Source: an uncultured Verrucomicrobiales bacterium
Lineage (GTDB): Bacteria > Verrucomicrobiota > Verrucomicrobiia > Verrucomicrobiales > Akkermansiaceae
Direction of reading: 5' to 3'
Assembly: GCA_937893015.1 (NCBI GenBank)
Contig: CALBJX010000003.1
Location: 1 to 15,512, forward strand
DNA: 15,512 nucleotides
Translations under genes and position numbers: made by a program
Notes under the pieces: generated by a model
What the model was told of the DNA's origin: nothing
Databases searched by the model: none
What the model saw: the letters and a program-made list of their open reading frames with translations, nothing else
Shown here: piece by piece, positions 6,549 through 13,663 of the stretch
Position numbering within the stretch: the stretch's first letter is position 1
Layout: each line of letters opens with the position of its first letter

Positions 6549-7439
6549 ATGGACGGCATTTTCTTCCGCAATCGTTACACGGGGCAGACCGAGCAGGAAA
6601 AGGTCATGGGTGAGCGCACCATGCAGCTTATCTACGGCACGGGTGCCGGTCAGGTGGCGTTGCACCTGCTCATCAAGCGCGGCATCGTCTCCCGCCTCAT
6701 GGGCTGGCAGAAGAATCAGCCCGAGAGCTGCCGCGGGTTGCGTGCATTTGTGGAGGAATACGGCATCAACATGGAGGAAGCCGAACGCCCGAACACGGAG
6801 GACTACATCCATTTCAACGACTTCTTCACCCGCAAACTGAAGGCGGGTGCCCGCCCTGTCTGCGGGGGCAACACTGTCGCTCTGCCCGCAGATGGTCGCC
6901 ACAGCGCGTGGCAGGATGCCGCCGCCATCGACCGCGTGTTCATCAAAGGGCAACGTTTTGATTTGCCCGCCCTGCTCGGCAGCGAGGCGTTGGCGGAGAA
7001 GTATGCGCATGGTGCTGTGGTGCTCTCCCGCCTCTGTCCTGTGGACTACCACCGCTACCATTTCGTGGCTGCCGGAACCCCGGAGCCCGCCCGCCGCATC
7101 CCCGGCCCGCTGGCCAGCGTGTCGCCCTACTGTCTGCGCCGCCGCCTGAGCTGGCTTTGGACGAACAAGCGCGAGCTCACCATCCTGCACACGGAGACCA
7201 TAGGCGATGTGCTCTCCCTCGCCGTGGGTGCTACGGGCGTGGGGGCCATCTGCCAAACCTACGTGCCGCACACCCCCGTCGCCAAAGGGGCGGAGCAGGG
7301 CTATTTCGCCTTCGGCGGTTCTACGGTGATGACCTTCTTCGAGCCCGGACGCGTGCATCTTGCCGAGGATATCCTCACCAACACGGCAGAAGGATATGAG
7401 ACGTATGCGCGGCAGGGAGATGAGCTGGGGAATTTGTGA
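6549..7439 (+). CDS. psd: Phosphatidylserine decarboxylase proenzyme
   Basis: A 296-residue pyruvoyl enzyme that converts phosphatidylserine to phosphatidylethanolamine at the inner membrane, the main phospholipid of most Gram-negatives. FNDFFTRKLKAGARPV (residues 89-104) is the family signature. LPADGRHS (112-119) supplies Asp115 and RLCPVDYHRYHF (161-172) supplies His168 of the self-cleavage triad. FGGSTVMTFFEPGRV (255-269) holds the GGST cleavage site, where Ser258 becomes the pyruvoyl group. The protein would split into a large beta chain and a small alpha chain of about 39 residues. The ATG at 6549 follows an extended -10 box by 7 bases; in-frame sequence further upstream lacks family similarity. 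It is divergent from the porin gene and followed by a hairpin terminator. The phosphatidylserine synthase gene is not in the window. Confidence 0.95.
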   Translation: MDGIFFRNRYTGQTEQEKVMGERTMQLIYGTGAGQVALHLLIKRGIVSRLMGWQKNQPESCRGLRAFVEEYGINMEEAERPNTEDYIHFNDFFTRKLKAGARPVCGGNTVALPADGRHSAWQDAAAIDRVFIKGQRFDLPALLGSEALAEKYAHGAVVLSRLCPVDYHRYHFVAAGTPEPARRIPGPLASVSPYCLRRRLSWLWTNKRELTILHTETIGDVLSLAVGATGVGAICQTYVPHTPVAKGAEQGYFAFGGSTVMTFFEPGRVHLAEDILTNTAEGYETYARQGDELGNL

Positions 7440-7444
7440 TAAGA

Positions 7445-7607
7445 AATATGTGATTTGAGATTTTTGATTTGAAAATAATGTGCGGCTTCGCCGCCGGTAG
7501 AGAAGCCTGTCTGACGTTTCGTCAGACAGGCTTTTAAACTCGCGAGCGACAGCGAGCCTCACTTCCTCAATCACAAATCAAAAATCCCATATCCCAAATC
7601 ACATATT
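7445..7607. repeat. 163-bp palindromic (MITE-like) intergenic element
   Basis: Two 13-bp blocks at 7445-7457 (AATATGTGATTTG) and 7459-7471 (GATTTTTGATTTG) recur perfectly, inverted, at 7595-7607 and 7574-7586. Between the blocks the left arm has 1 base and the right arm has 8. The core contains a GCGGC-TTC-GCCGC hairpin (7482-7494), the terminator hairpin at 7503-7533 and a CTCGC/GCGAG pair (7539-7556). The arms are AT-rich, unlike the flanking genes. No coding sequence or transposase is present. The right end overlaps the -35 box of the downstream foldase gene. It could be a miniature inverted-repeat element, or just a large RNA hairpin. Confidence 0.7.
7503..7533 (+). terminator. Rho-independent terminator after psd
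   Basis: AAGCCTGTCTGACG (7503-7516), loop TTT, CGTCAGACAGGCTT (7520-7533): a perfect 14-bp stem followed by TTAAA. It sits 63 bases past the psd stop, inside the palindromic element. Its core is shared with the hairpins at 13173 and 14729. Confidence 0.8.
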
Positions 7608-7634
7608 GCAAATCCTCGGATTTGCGTGTAAAAT
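7606..7634 (+). promoter_or_regulatory. Promoter of the foldase-aroA-dnaG run, with spacer palindrome
   Basis: TTGCAA (7606-7611), 17 bases, TAAAAT (7629-7634), ending 6 bases before the GTG start at 7641, so the message may be leaderless. A perfect 8-bp inverted repeat, GCAAATCC-TC-GGATTTGC (7608-7625), covers the -35 edge and most of the spacer, the place where a dimeric repressor would block RNA polymerase. Confidence 0.6.
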
Positions 7635-7640
7635 ACGCGC

Positions 7641-8666
7641 GTGATTTGGACGCCGCTCAAAATCTATGCTCTGAAACTTGCGCTGTTTACCACGGTGCTG
7701 GGTTACATGGCGCTGGACCTCATGGTTCTGCACGGGCCTGTGTATCAATTTCTTCACGCACCCGGAAAGACCGCGCCCGAAGGCGTGGCGGTCGTGAATG
7801 GTGAGCGCATCTCCCCTGCGCAGTTCGCTCGCTATGCGGCGGAGCAGAATCTGCTTTCCGGACGCGAGGGCGCGGAGCCCGCAGAGGGGCAGGAGGCGAC
7901 CCTCGCCCTCGGCATGGTGCGCGAGGCCATGGTGCGCCTCCGCACGCGCTACAACGACCTGCACCTGCCCGACATGCACGCCGTGGCGGAGGAAGAGGTC
8001 GCGCGGCTGGAATCCCGCTGCACGAGCCCGCAGAGTTTTGAGGCTCAGCTCGCCTCGCAGGGCTATACCCGCCGCAGCTTCACGGACAAGGTGGAGACGC
8101 GCCTGCGCGGCATGGTGCTGCTCCACCGCGCGGTGGAGAAAGTCGCCGCGGTGGAGAACCCCGCCATCGTTGCCCATTATCGCCAGCTGAAGGAGGAGCT
8201 CACCATCCCGGCCTCCCGGCCCGTGCGCCACATCTTCTTTGCCTTTGAGGAGAACGACCCCGCCGCCGTTCGCAGCCGCGCGGAGCTGACGCTCAAACGC
8301 TTACAGGCGGGCGAGGATTTTGCCGAGCTGGCCGCCGAGCTGAGCGAGGACGAGCGCAGCAAAGGGCAGGGGGGCCGCCTCGGCACCCTCTACGATGACG
8401 GCCGCACCCCGCTGCCCGAGCTGCCGCTCTTCGGCGAAAGGGCTATCGCGGCGGGCGAGCCCGTGCTGGCGGAAAGCCGCTGGGGCTGCCACATCCTGCT
8501 TGCGGGCCCCGTCACACCCGCCTACACCCCCTCTCTGGACGAGTGCCGCGAGACGCTCCGCACCGCCATTATCAGTGCCCAGCGGGAGCTCGGGCTCAAC
8601 AGCTATTTCAAGAACGCCCTCAACGAAGGGCTCCACACCAAGCACATTCAGATTCATGTCAAGTGA
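7641..8666 (+). CDS. Membrane-anchored parvulin-type peptidyl-prolyl isomerase (SurA/PrsA-like)
   Basis: A 341-residue protein. Residues 9-31 (YALKLALFTTVLGYMALDLMV) form one hydrophobic segment with positive charge before it, an uncleaved signal anchor or long signal peptide that places the rest in the periplasm. A helical SurA_N-like chaperone part (about 45-190) precedes a parvulin domain (about 193-290: RPVRHIFFAFEE, LQAGEDFAELAAELSED, GGRLGTL, WGCHILLAGP). The usual F-x-x-A-x-x-L-x-x-G-x-x-S-x-P-v ending is altered to LPLFGERAIAAGEPVLAES. The expected role is folding of outer-membrane proteins such as porins. The start is GTG at 7641, chosen because it begins the anchor and lies 6 bases after a good -10 box. 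The stop overlaps the aroA start by 11 bases, so the two are translationally linked. Confidence 0.85.
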   Translation: MIWTPLKIYALKLALFTTVLGYMALDLMVLHGPVYQFLHAPGKTAPEGVAVVNGERISPAQFARYAAEQNLLSGREGAEPAEGQEATLALGMVREAMVRLRTRYNDLHLPDMHAVAEEEVARLESRCTSPQSFEAQLASQGYTRRSFTDKVETRLRGMVLLHRAVEKVAAVENPAIVAHYRQLKEELTIPASRPVRHIFFAFEENDPAAVRSRAELTLKRLQAGEDFAELAAELSEDERSKGQGGRLGTLYDDGRTPLPELPLFGERAIAAGEPVLAESRWGCHILLAGPVTPAYTPSLDECRETLRTAIISAQRELGLNSYFKNALNEGLHTKHIQIHVK

Positions 8667-9969
8667 TCGCATCACCATCTCCCGCGCCGCGCACGGCCTG
8701 CGCGGGGAGCTGACCGTCCCCGGCGACAAGAGCATCTCCCACCGCGTGGCCATCCTCGGCGCACTGTCCGCAGGCTCTATGCAGGTGCAGAACTACCTGT
8801 GCAGCGAGGACTGCCTGAACACCTTGCGTGCCATGCAGCAGCTCGGGGCGCAGGTGGAGATTCCCGATGCCGCACAGCCGCAGAACTTCACGCTCACCGG
8901 CACCGCCCTCTCCCCGACCGCTCCCGCGCACGACATCGACTGCGGCAACAGCGGCACGGGCATGCGCCTCATGGCGGGTGTGCTGGCCGCGCTGCCGTTT
9001 AAGAGCAAGCTCTTCGGCGACTCCTCCCTCTGCTCCCGCCCGATGAAGCGCATCATCGACCCTCTCGCGCTGATGGGCGCACGCCTCACCGCCTGTGGTG
9101 AAAAGCCCGGCTGCGCGCCGCTGGAGATTGACGGCGGCAAGCTGACGGCCATCCACTACGACCTGCCCATGGCCAGCGCACAGGTGAAGAGCGCCGTGCT
9201 GCTCGCGGGCATGCTGACAGACGGAAAAACCTCCGTTCACCAGCCCGCCCTCACCCGCGACCACACGGAACGCCTCTTTGCCCACTTCGGCATCCCCTGC
9301 GCCGTGTTGGCGGACGGCCTCACCATCGCGGTACAGGGCGCGGTGCAGCGCATCACGGCGAAGGACATCACCATCCCTGCGGACATCTCCAGCGCGGCTT
9401 TCTGGATGGTGGCGGCGAGCATCGTGCCCGGCAGCGAGTTGCTGCTGCGCCATGTGGGGCTCAACCCCACGCGCGATGCCGTCATCACTGTGCTCAGGCG
9501 CATGGGGGCGGACATCACCATCACGAACCGCACGGACGCGGGCGAACCCTACGGCGACATTCTTGTCCGCACCGCCCCGCTGCACGGCACCGTGGTCGAG
9601 AAGCACGAAATCCCCAACCTCATTGACGAGATACCCGTCCTCGCCGTGGCGGCTGCCTTTGCGGAGGGAATGACCTCCATCCGCAACGCCGCCGAGCTGC
9701 GCGTGAAGGAGAGCGACCGCATCGCCACTGTCGTCGGCAATCTGCAAGCGATGGGCGCGGAGGTCACCGAGTACCCCGACGGCATGGACATCACGGGCGG
9801 CAAGCCCCTGCATGGTGCCGTCATGGACAGCTACGGCGACCACCGCATCGCCATGGGCTTCCTCATGGCGGGCCTCGCTGCCGAGGGCGAAACAACGCTC
9901 CTGCACTGCACCAACATCAACACCTCCTACCCCGGCTTCGAGGAACACCTGTCTTCGCTCACCCGATAA
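8656..9969 (+). CDS. aroA: 3-phosphoshikimate 1-carboxyvinyltransferase (EPSP synthase)
   Basis: A 437-residue cytoplasmic enzyme that joins phosphoenolpyruvate and shikimate 3-phosphate to give EPSP, step six of the shikimate pathway. VPGDKSISHRVAIL (residues 21-34) contains the Lys25, Ser26 and Arg30 substrate contacts. DCGNSGTGMRLM (95-106), SRPMKRIIDPLALMGA (127-142), SAQVKSAVLLAGM, LIDEIPVLAVAAA (catalytic Asp-Glu), ELRVKESDR and DSYGDHRIAMG follow in the normal order. The RPMKR and GNSGT forms resemble the Bacillus-like rather than the enterobacterial branch. The residue matching E. coli Gly96 is Gly, so no natural glyphosate-insensitive change is seen there. The ATG at 8656 lies inside the end of the foldase gene; no Shine-Dalgarno sequence, so coupling is likely. 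dnaG follows after 67 bases. Confidence 0.96.
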   Translation: MSSDRITISRAAHGLRGELTVPGDKSISHRVAILGALSAGSMQVQNYLCSEDCLNTLRAMQQLGAQVEIPDAAQPQNFTLTGTALSPTAPAHDIDCGNSGTGMRLMAGVLAALPFKSKLFGDSSLCSRPMKRIIDPLALMGARLTACGEKPGCAPLEIDGGKLTAIHYDLPMASAQVKSAVLLAGMLTDGKTSVHQPALTRDHTERLFAHFGIPCAVLADGLTIAVQGAVQRITAKDITIPADISSAAFWMVAASIVPGSELLLRHVGLNPTRDAVITVLRRMGADITITNRTDAGEPYGDILVRTAPLHGTVVEKHEIPNLIDEIPVLAVAAAFAEGMTSIRNAAELRVKESDRIATVVGNLQAMGAEVTEYPDGMDITGGKPLHGAVMDSYGDHRIAMGFLMAGLAAEGETTLLHCTNINTSYPGFEEHLSSLTR

Positions 9970-10036
9970 TCCCCGCGGCGTCAGCTGCGCGAACTCAATA
10001 CCTCCAACCTTCAACTTTCCCCAAGCCCCCGATTTC

Positions 10037-11905
10037 ATGGCAAGGATTACCGAAGAGTGCGTGGCTCGCATCAAGGACGCGGCGGATGTCGTGGACTTGG
10101 TAGGGCGTTTCGTGCAGCTCCGCCGCGCGGGCAACTCGTGGAAGGCGTGCTGCCCGTTCCACGCGGAGAAGACACCCTCCTTCCACGTCAATCCCGCCCG
10201 CCAGACCTTCCATTGCTTCGGCTGCGGCGTGGGCGGAGATGCCGTGAAGTTCGTGATGATGTTCGAAAACCTTGACTACCCCACCGCCCTGCGCCGCGTG
10301 GCGGATATGTACGGGGTGACCGTCATCGAGGAGGAGGAAAACCCGGAGCTGGCGAGAATGCGCCGCATCCGCGCCCGCGTGGTGGAAGCGAACACCCTCG
10401 CCGCCGAATACTTCCACAAAAAACTCTGCCGCGACCGCGCCGCCGACCACGTGCGCGCCTACTTGAAAAAGCGCGAGTTCGGCATCGAGATTGCGAAGGC
10501 ATGGCAGCTCGGCTGGGCTCCCGCGGATTTCCGCGAGCTCGGGCAGCTGGCCCATTCCAAAGGTATCGACGACCGCCTGTTGGCGGAAGCCTACCTGCTG
10601 GGGCGCGGCCAGCGCGGGCTTTACCCTGTGTTCCGCGACCGCCTCATGTTCCCCATCTGCAACGTGCGCGGGGAGGTCGTCGGCTTCTCCGGCCGCATCA
10701 TGGAGGAGGGGCAGGACCCGCGCAAGTACGTGAACACGGCAGAAACCGCCGCCTTCCGCAAGGGCGAGCTGCTCTTCGGGCTCTACAAAGCCACGGGGCC
10801 CATTGCCAAGGCAGGCATGTGTGTCGTCGTCTGCGAGGGGCAGCTGGATGTGATTGCCTGCCATGAAAAGGCGGACATCCGCAACGCCGTGGCGGGCCTC
10901 GGCACCGCCTTCACGGATGATCACGCCAAGATTCTCCGCAAGTATGCGAAGAAGGCGATTCTCTGCTACGACGGCGACAATGCGGGCATCAAGGCCAGCG
11001 AAAAAACCTTCCGCAAACTGGCGGCGGCGGGCTTGGAGGTCTACCACGCCGCCCTGCCTGCGGGCGAGGACCCCGACTCCCTCATCCGCACGCAGGGCGC
11101 CGACGCCTTGCGGGAGGCCATTGCCGCCGCCCGCCCCTATCTGGAGGTGCGCGTGGAGCTGGAAAAACAACTCGTGAAGGACGACGTGAACGCCCGCGCC
11201 GCGCTCATCCCCCGCATGGCCGACCTCGCCGCCGAGATTGCCGACCCCAACCGCCGCGATGTGAGCGTGGTCGACCTCGCTACGCGCCTCAACACGGGGC
11301 TGGACGAGCTCCGCACCTCGGTGAACGACATCATCCGCGCCCGCAAGGATGCCCCGCCCACCTTCGACCAACGCCGCCCCGCCGCCCCCATGGCAGAGGC
11401 GGGCTACGGCTACCCCGAAGAGGATTTTTCGGGCTTCTCGGAGCCTGAGCCCACGGCACGCCCCGTCGTCGCCATCCGCCTGCACCCCGCCATCCGCGGG
11501 TTGATTTCCTTTGCCGCGGGCAACAAGGAAGCCCAACACCTCCTCACCGAGCGCATCGAGGATCTCCAAGAGCCCATCCGCGCACTCTCGGGCGGCATCA
11601 TCCTGCAACGCCTCATGGAGCAGCTCCCCGAGCCCGGCAACGCCGACGCATGGCAGCAGTTTGTCGCCACCCTTCCGCCGGAGCAAGCCGCTGCCCTGCG
11701 CGACCTGAACAACGCCGCCGTCGAGCTGGAGAATGTCCCCGTCTATGTGGAGCAGGCCTGCAACCGCGCCGCTCGCGACACCGTGAAAGCCGCCATCGAC
11801 AGCCTCAAATCCCGCATCCGCAGCGGCAACATTTCTTCTGTTGAAGCCGTTGCTCTCATGCAGGAATGCACGGACCTGCAAAAAATGCTCGATGGCGAGG
11901 CGTGA
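10037..11905 (+). CDS. dnaG: DNA primase
   Basis: A 622-residue primase that lays RNA primers at the replication fork together with the DnaB helicase. The N-terminal CHC2 zinc finger is complete: CPFHAEKTPSFHVNP with Cys39 and His42, then HCFGCGVGGDAV with Cys60 and Cys63. The polymerase core shows YVNTAETAAFRKGELLFGLY (residues 231-250). The TOPRIM metal site is CEGQLDVIA (Glu267, Asp271) and YDGDNAGIKASEK (Asp312, Asp314). A Pro/Ala-rich linker (about 440-480) leads to a helical C-terminal DnaB-binding part. The length is normal. The ATG at 10037 starts at the family N-terminus (MARITEECVARIKDAADVVD). It is the last gene of the foldase-aroA-dnaG run. Usual partners rpsU and rpoD are not adjacent. 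No own promoter or terminator is obvious. Confidence 0.97.
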   Translation: MARITEECVARIKDAADVVDLVGRFVQLRRAGNSWKACCPFHAEKTPSFHVNPARQTFHCFGCGVGGDAVKFVMMFENLDYPTALRRVADMYGVTVIEEEENPELARMRRIRARVVEANTLAAEYFHKKLCRDRAADHVRAYLKKREFGIEIAKAWQLGWAPADFRELGQLAHSKGIDDRLLAEAYLLGRGQRGLYPVFRDRLMFPICNVRGEVVGFSGRIMEEGQDPRKYVNTAETAAFRKGELLFGLYKATGPIAKAGMCVVVCEGQLDVIACHEKADIRNAVAGLGTAFTDDHAKILRKYAKKAILCYDGDNAGIKASEKTFRKLAAAGLEVYHAALPAGEDPDSLIRTQGADALREAIAAARPYLEVRVELEKQLVKDDVNARAALIPRMADLAAEIADPNRRDVSVVDLATRLNTGLDELRTSVNDIIRARKDAPPTFDQRRPAAPMAEAGYGYPEEDFSGFSEPEPTARPVVAIRLHPAIRGLISFAAGNKEAQHLLTERIEDLQEPIRALSGGIILQRLMEQLPEPGNADAWQQFVATLPPEQAAALRDLNNAAVELENVPVYVEQACNRAARDTVKAAIDSLKSRIRSGNISSVEAVALMQECTDLQKMLDGEA

Positions 11906-11929
11906 GGGAGAGTTTGGCGAATATAAAAA

Positions 11930-11940
11930 TCTCTCTCTCT
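11930..11940. repeat. Short CT dinucleotide repeat upstream of fucO
   Basis: (CT)5, preceded by T, lies 14 bases upstream of the proposed fucO -35 box in an AT-rich gap. It is short for a contingency repeat. Confidence 0.6.
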
Positions 11941-11954
11941 TGCATTCAATTGTG

Positions 11955-11984
11955 TTGCCATTACCGCCGCTTCTGTGTTAGCAT
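11955..11984 (+). promoter_or_regulatory. Putative fucO promoter
   Basis: TTGCCA (11955-11960), 18 bases, TAGCAT (11979-11984), with TGT just before the -10 box (extended -10). AGGGG lies between the -10 box and the ATG at 11994, but transcription would begin at about 11991, after it, so it could act as a ribosome site only on a longer transcript. Confidence 0.55.
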
Positions 11985-11993
11985 AGGGGTGCT

Positions 11994-13151
11994 ATGGCAT
12001 CCAAGCGTTTTATGTTGAATGAGACGAGCTATCACGGCAGCGGGGCCGTGAAGGAAATCGTCAACGAAGTGAAGTCCCGCGGTTTCAAGAAGACCCTCAT
12101 CGTCACCTGTGCCGACCTTGTGAAGTTCGGCGTGGTCGGCAAGGTCACGTCCCTGCTCGATGGCATCGGCCATCCCTATGCCGTGTACGACAAGGTGGAG
12201 CCTAATCCCACCGTCGAATGCGTCCAAGACGGCGTCGCCATGTTCAAGGCCGAAGGGGCGGACAGCCTTATCGCCATCGGCGGCGGCTCTCCGCAGGACA
12301 CGGCCAAGGCCATCGGCATCATCATCAACAACCCTGAGTTTGCAGACGTCGTGTCGCTGGAAGGCGTGGCGCCCACCAAGAACAAGTGCGTGCCCGTCAT
12401 CGCCGTGGCGACCACCGCCGGCACCGCTGCCGAGACGACCATCAACTACGTGATCACCGATGTGGCCAACCGCCGCAAGTTCGTCTGCGTTGACCCGCAC
12501 GACATCCCCGTCGTCGCCGTGGTAGACCCCGACATGATGAGCACCATGCCCAAGGGGCTGACCGCCGCCACAGGTATGGACGCCCTCACCCACGCCATTG
12601 AAGGCTACACCACGCTCGCCGCATGGGAGCTGGCAGATACGCTGAATCTCAAGGCTATCGAGATTATCGGCCGCAGCCTGCGTGCCGCTTGTGTGAATGA
12701 TCCCAAGGGCCGCGAGGATATGGCGCTCGGCCAGTACATGACGGGCATGGCCTTCTCCAATGTCGGTCTCGGTGTGGTGCACGGCATGGCCCACCCCCTC
12801 AGCGCTTTCTACGGCACGCCCCATGGTGTGGCCAACGCCGTGCTGCTGCCCTATGTCATGGAGTTCAACGCCGCCTATACGGGCGACAAGTTCCGCGAGA
12901 TTGCCCGCGTGATGGGTGTTGCGGGTGTGGACGCCATGTCCCCCGATGAATTCCGCAAGGCTGCTATCGACGCCGTGAAGAAACTTTCCGTCGATGTCGG
13001 CATCCCGCAGACGCTCAAGGAAATCGGCGTGAAGGAAGAGGACCTCGATGCCCTTGCCGACGCCGCCATGGCGGATGTCTGCACGGGCGGCAACCCCCGT
13101 CCCTGCACCAAGCCCGAGCTGCTGGACCTGTATAAGGTGGCGTTCGGTTAA
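11994..13151 (+). CDS. fucO: Lactaldehyde reductase / L-1,2-propanediol oxidoreductase
   Basis: A 385-residue iron-dependent group III alcohol dehydrogenase that reduces L-lactaldehyde to L-1,2-propanediol with NADH, the redox-balancing end step of anaerobic fucose and rhamnose breakdown. It aligns with E. coli FucO almost without gaps: FMLNETSYHGSGAV, SLIAIGGGSPQDTAKAIG (residues 91-108, NAD site), TTAGTAAETTINYVITD, KFVCVDPHDIP, ATGMDALTHAIEGY and VGLGVVHGMAHPL. Metal ligands fall at Asp196, His200, His263 and His277, the same numbers as in the E. coli enzyme. CTGGNPR near the C-terminus is also conserved. It has its own promoter and a strong terminator, so it is probably monocistronic; the other fucose catabolic genes (fucI, fucK, fucA) are absent from the window. 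The cytosolic location is expected. Confidence 0.93.
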   Translation: MASKRFMLNETSYHGSGAVKEIVNEVKSRGFKKTLIVTCADLVKFGVVGKVTSLLDGIGHPYAVYDKVEPNPTVECVQDGVAMFKAEGADSLIAIGGGSPQDTAKAIGIIINNPEFADVVSLEGVAPTKNKCVPVIAVATTAGTAAETTINYVITDVANRRKFVCVDPHDIPVVAVVDPDMMSTMPKGLTAATGMDALTHAIEGYTTLAAWELADTLNLKAIEIIGRSLRAACVNDPKGREDMALGQYMTGMAFSNVGLGVVHGMAHPLSAFYGTPHGVANAVLLPYVMEFNAAYTGDKFREIARVMGVAGVDAMSPDEFRKAAIDAVKKLSVDVGIPQTLKEIGVKEEDLDALADAAMADVCTGGNPRPCTKPELLDLYKVAFG

Positions 13152-13172
13152 GCAGAATCGCACAAGTTCGAC

Positions 13173-13207
13173 AAAAAATGGTCTGACAGTTTGTCAGACC
13201 ATTTTTT
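13173..13207. terminator. Strong bidirectional terminator between fucO and the RHH gene
   Basis: A perfect 16-bp stem, AAAAAATGGTCTGACA (13173-13188), loop GTT, TGTCAGACCATTTTTT (13192-13207), with one further T. It has a U-tract in both directions, fitting the convergent fucO and RHH genes. The GTCTGAC core is common to two other hairpins. Confidence 0.93.
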
Positions 13208-13242
13208 TGTTTGCGCAGGGGGAACGCAACACAGACAAACAG

Positions 13243-13482
13243 TTATTCGCCGATGAAATCTTCAAAGGACATGAAGGTGGCCGGCTCATTCGTTTCCATC
13301 ATCTGCACAATCTGATACAAATCCTTTTTCTTCATGTCTCTACGCTTCATTGTCTTGCAGAAGTGGTACAGCGCCAATTTAATGACGGACGTGCGGTCGA
13401 GATTACGTTCCGACATAATCTGTTCGATGGATTTCCGCATCGGTTCCGGACAACGGAAGGTATACGCAGGGCGTTTGCTCAT
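13243..13482 (-). CDS. Ribbon-helix-helix (CopG/Arc-like) DNA-binding protein
   Basis: A 79-residue basic protein. RPAYTFRCPEPMRKSIEQIM (residues 4-23) gives a short beta strand (AYTFRC) followed by a helix, and ERNLDRTSVIKLALYHFCK (25-43) gives the second helix with the N-cap seen in RHH repressors, which bind DNA as dimers through the paired strand. The C-terminal half (KRRDMKKKDLYQIVQMMETN, then EPATFMSFEDFIGE) is charged and could contact a partner or act as a dimer extension. Codon and base use are clearly less GC-rich than in fucO or metY, a sign of transfer. The ATG at 13482 lies 13 bases after a consensus promoter whose spacer is a perfect palindrome, suggesting autorepression. Antitoxin function is possible, but no toxin gene is next to it. 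Confidence 0.7.
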   Translation of the reverse strand: MSKRPAYTFRCPEPMRKSIEQIMSERNLDRTSVIKLALYHFCKTMKRRDMKKKDLYQIVQMMETNEPATFMSFEDFIGE

Positions 13483-13495
13483 ATAGATTGCTGTC

Positions 13496-13524
13496 AGTAT
13501 AGCGGATTGTAAATCCGCTGTCAA
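13496..13524 (-). promoter_or_regulatory. Consensus promoter of the RHH gene with palindromic operator in the spacer
   Basis: On the minus strand TTGACA (13524-13519), exactly 17 bases, TATACT (13501-13496). The spacer is the palindrome GCGGATTTACAATCCGC. A bound repressor would cover both boxes. This is the best promoter in the window. Confidence 0.75.
13501..13519. repeat. Palindrome copy 1 (AGCGGATT-GTA-AATCCGCT)
   Basis: A perfect 8-bp inverted repeat with a 3-base centre, located in the RHH promoter spacer. Copy 2 is at 13645-13663. Read in the same direction, the copies share GTATAGCGGATT and AATCCGC and differ in the centre (GTA versus TAC). Read inverted, they match over 18 bp. Confidence 0.9.
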
Positions 13525-13588
13525 GCGCAAGTAGGCTAAAAGCCTTGTATTTCAAAGGGGAAAACAGATTGCGAACGTTAGGCTTAAG

Positions 13589-13618
13589 TTGACTGTCATC
13601 ACAAAGACAGCCTACAAT
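13589..13618 (+). promoter_or_regulatory. Putative promoter of the tyrosine recombinase gene
   Basis: TTGACT (13589-13594), 18 bases, TACAAT (13613-13618). The spacer holds CTGTC/GACAG arms. The predicted start, near 13625, leaves a leader of about 60 bases that contains palindrome copy 2. A second -10-like TAAAAT (13669-13674) lacks a -35 box. Confidence 0.5.
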
Positions 13619-13644
13619 TCCTTATCTGATGCGGGGGTATGTAT

Positions 13645-13663
13645 AGCGGATTTACAATCCGCC
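13645..13663. repeat. Palindrome copy 2 (AGCGGATT-TAC-AATCCGCC)
   Basis: A near-identical inverted relative of the palindrome at 13501-13519, here in the leader of the recombinase gene, 22 bases before its ATG. One mismatch in the outermost pair. It could be a second operator, a recombination site or a dispersed repeat. Confidence 0.85.

Noticed and set aside
6407..6571. N-terminal extension of the porin gene to 6571
   Set aside because: The extra 55 residues are basic and unlike a signal peptide. A clean Sec signal begins at ATG 6406, with a promoter 9 bases upstream of it.
9970..10036. Separate promoter or regulatory RNA before dnaG
   Set aside because: No credible -35/-10 pair or stable hairpin was seen in the 67-base gap.
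13243..13482. A toxin-antitoxin pair with the RHH protein as antitoxin
   Set aside because: No small toxin frame lies next to it on the minus strand; a terminator and fucO follow. A solitary regulator is the simpler reading.
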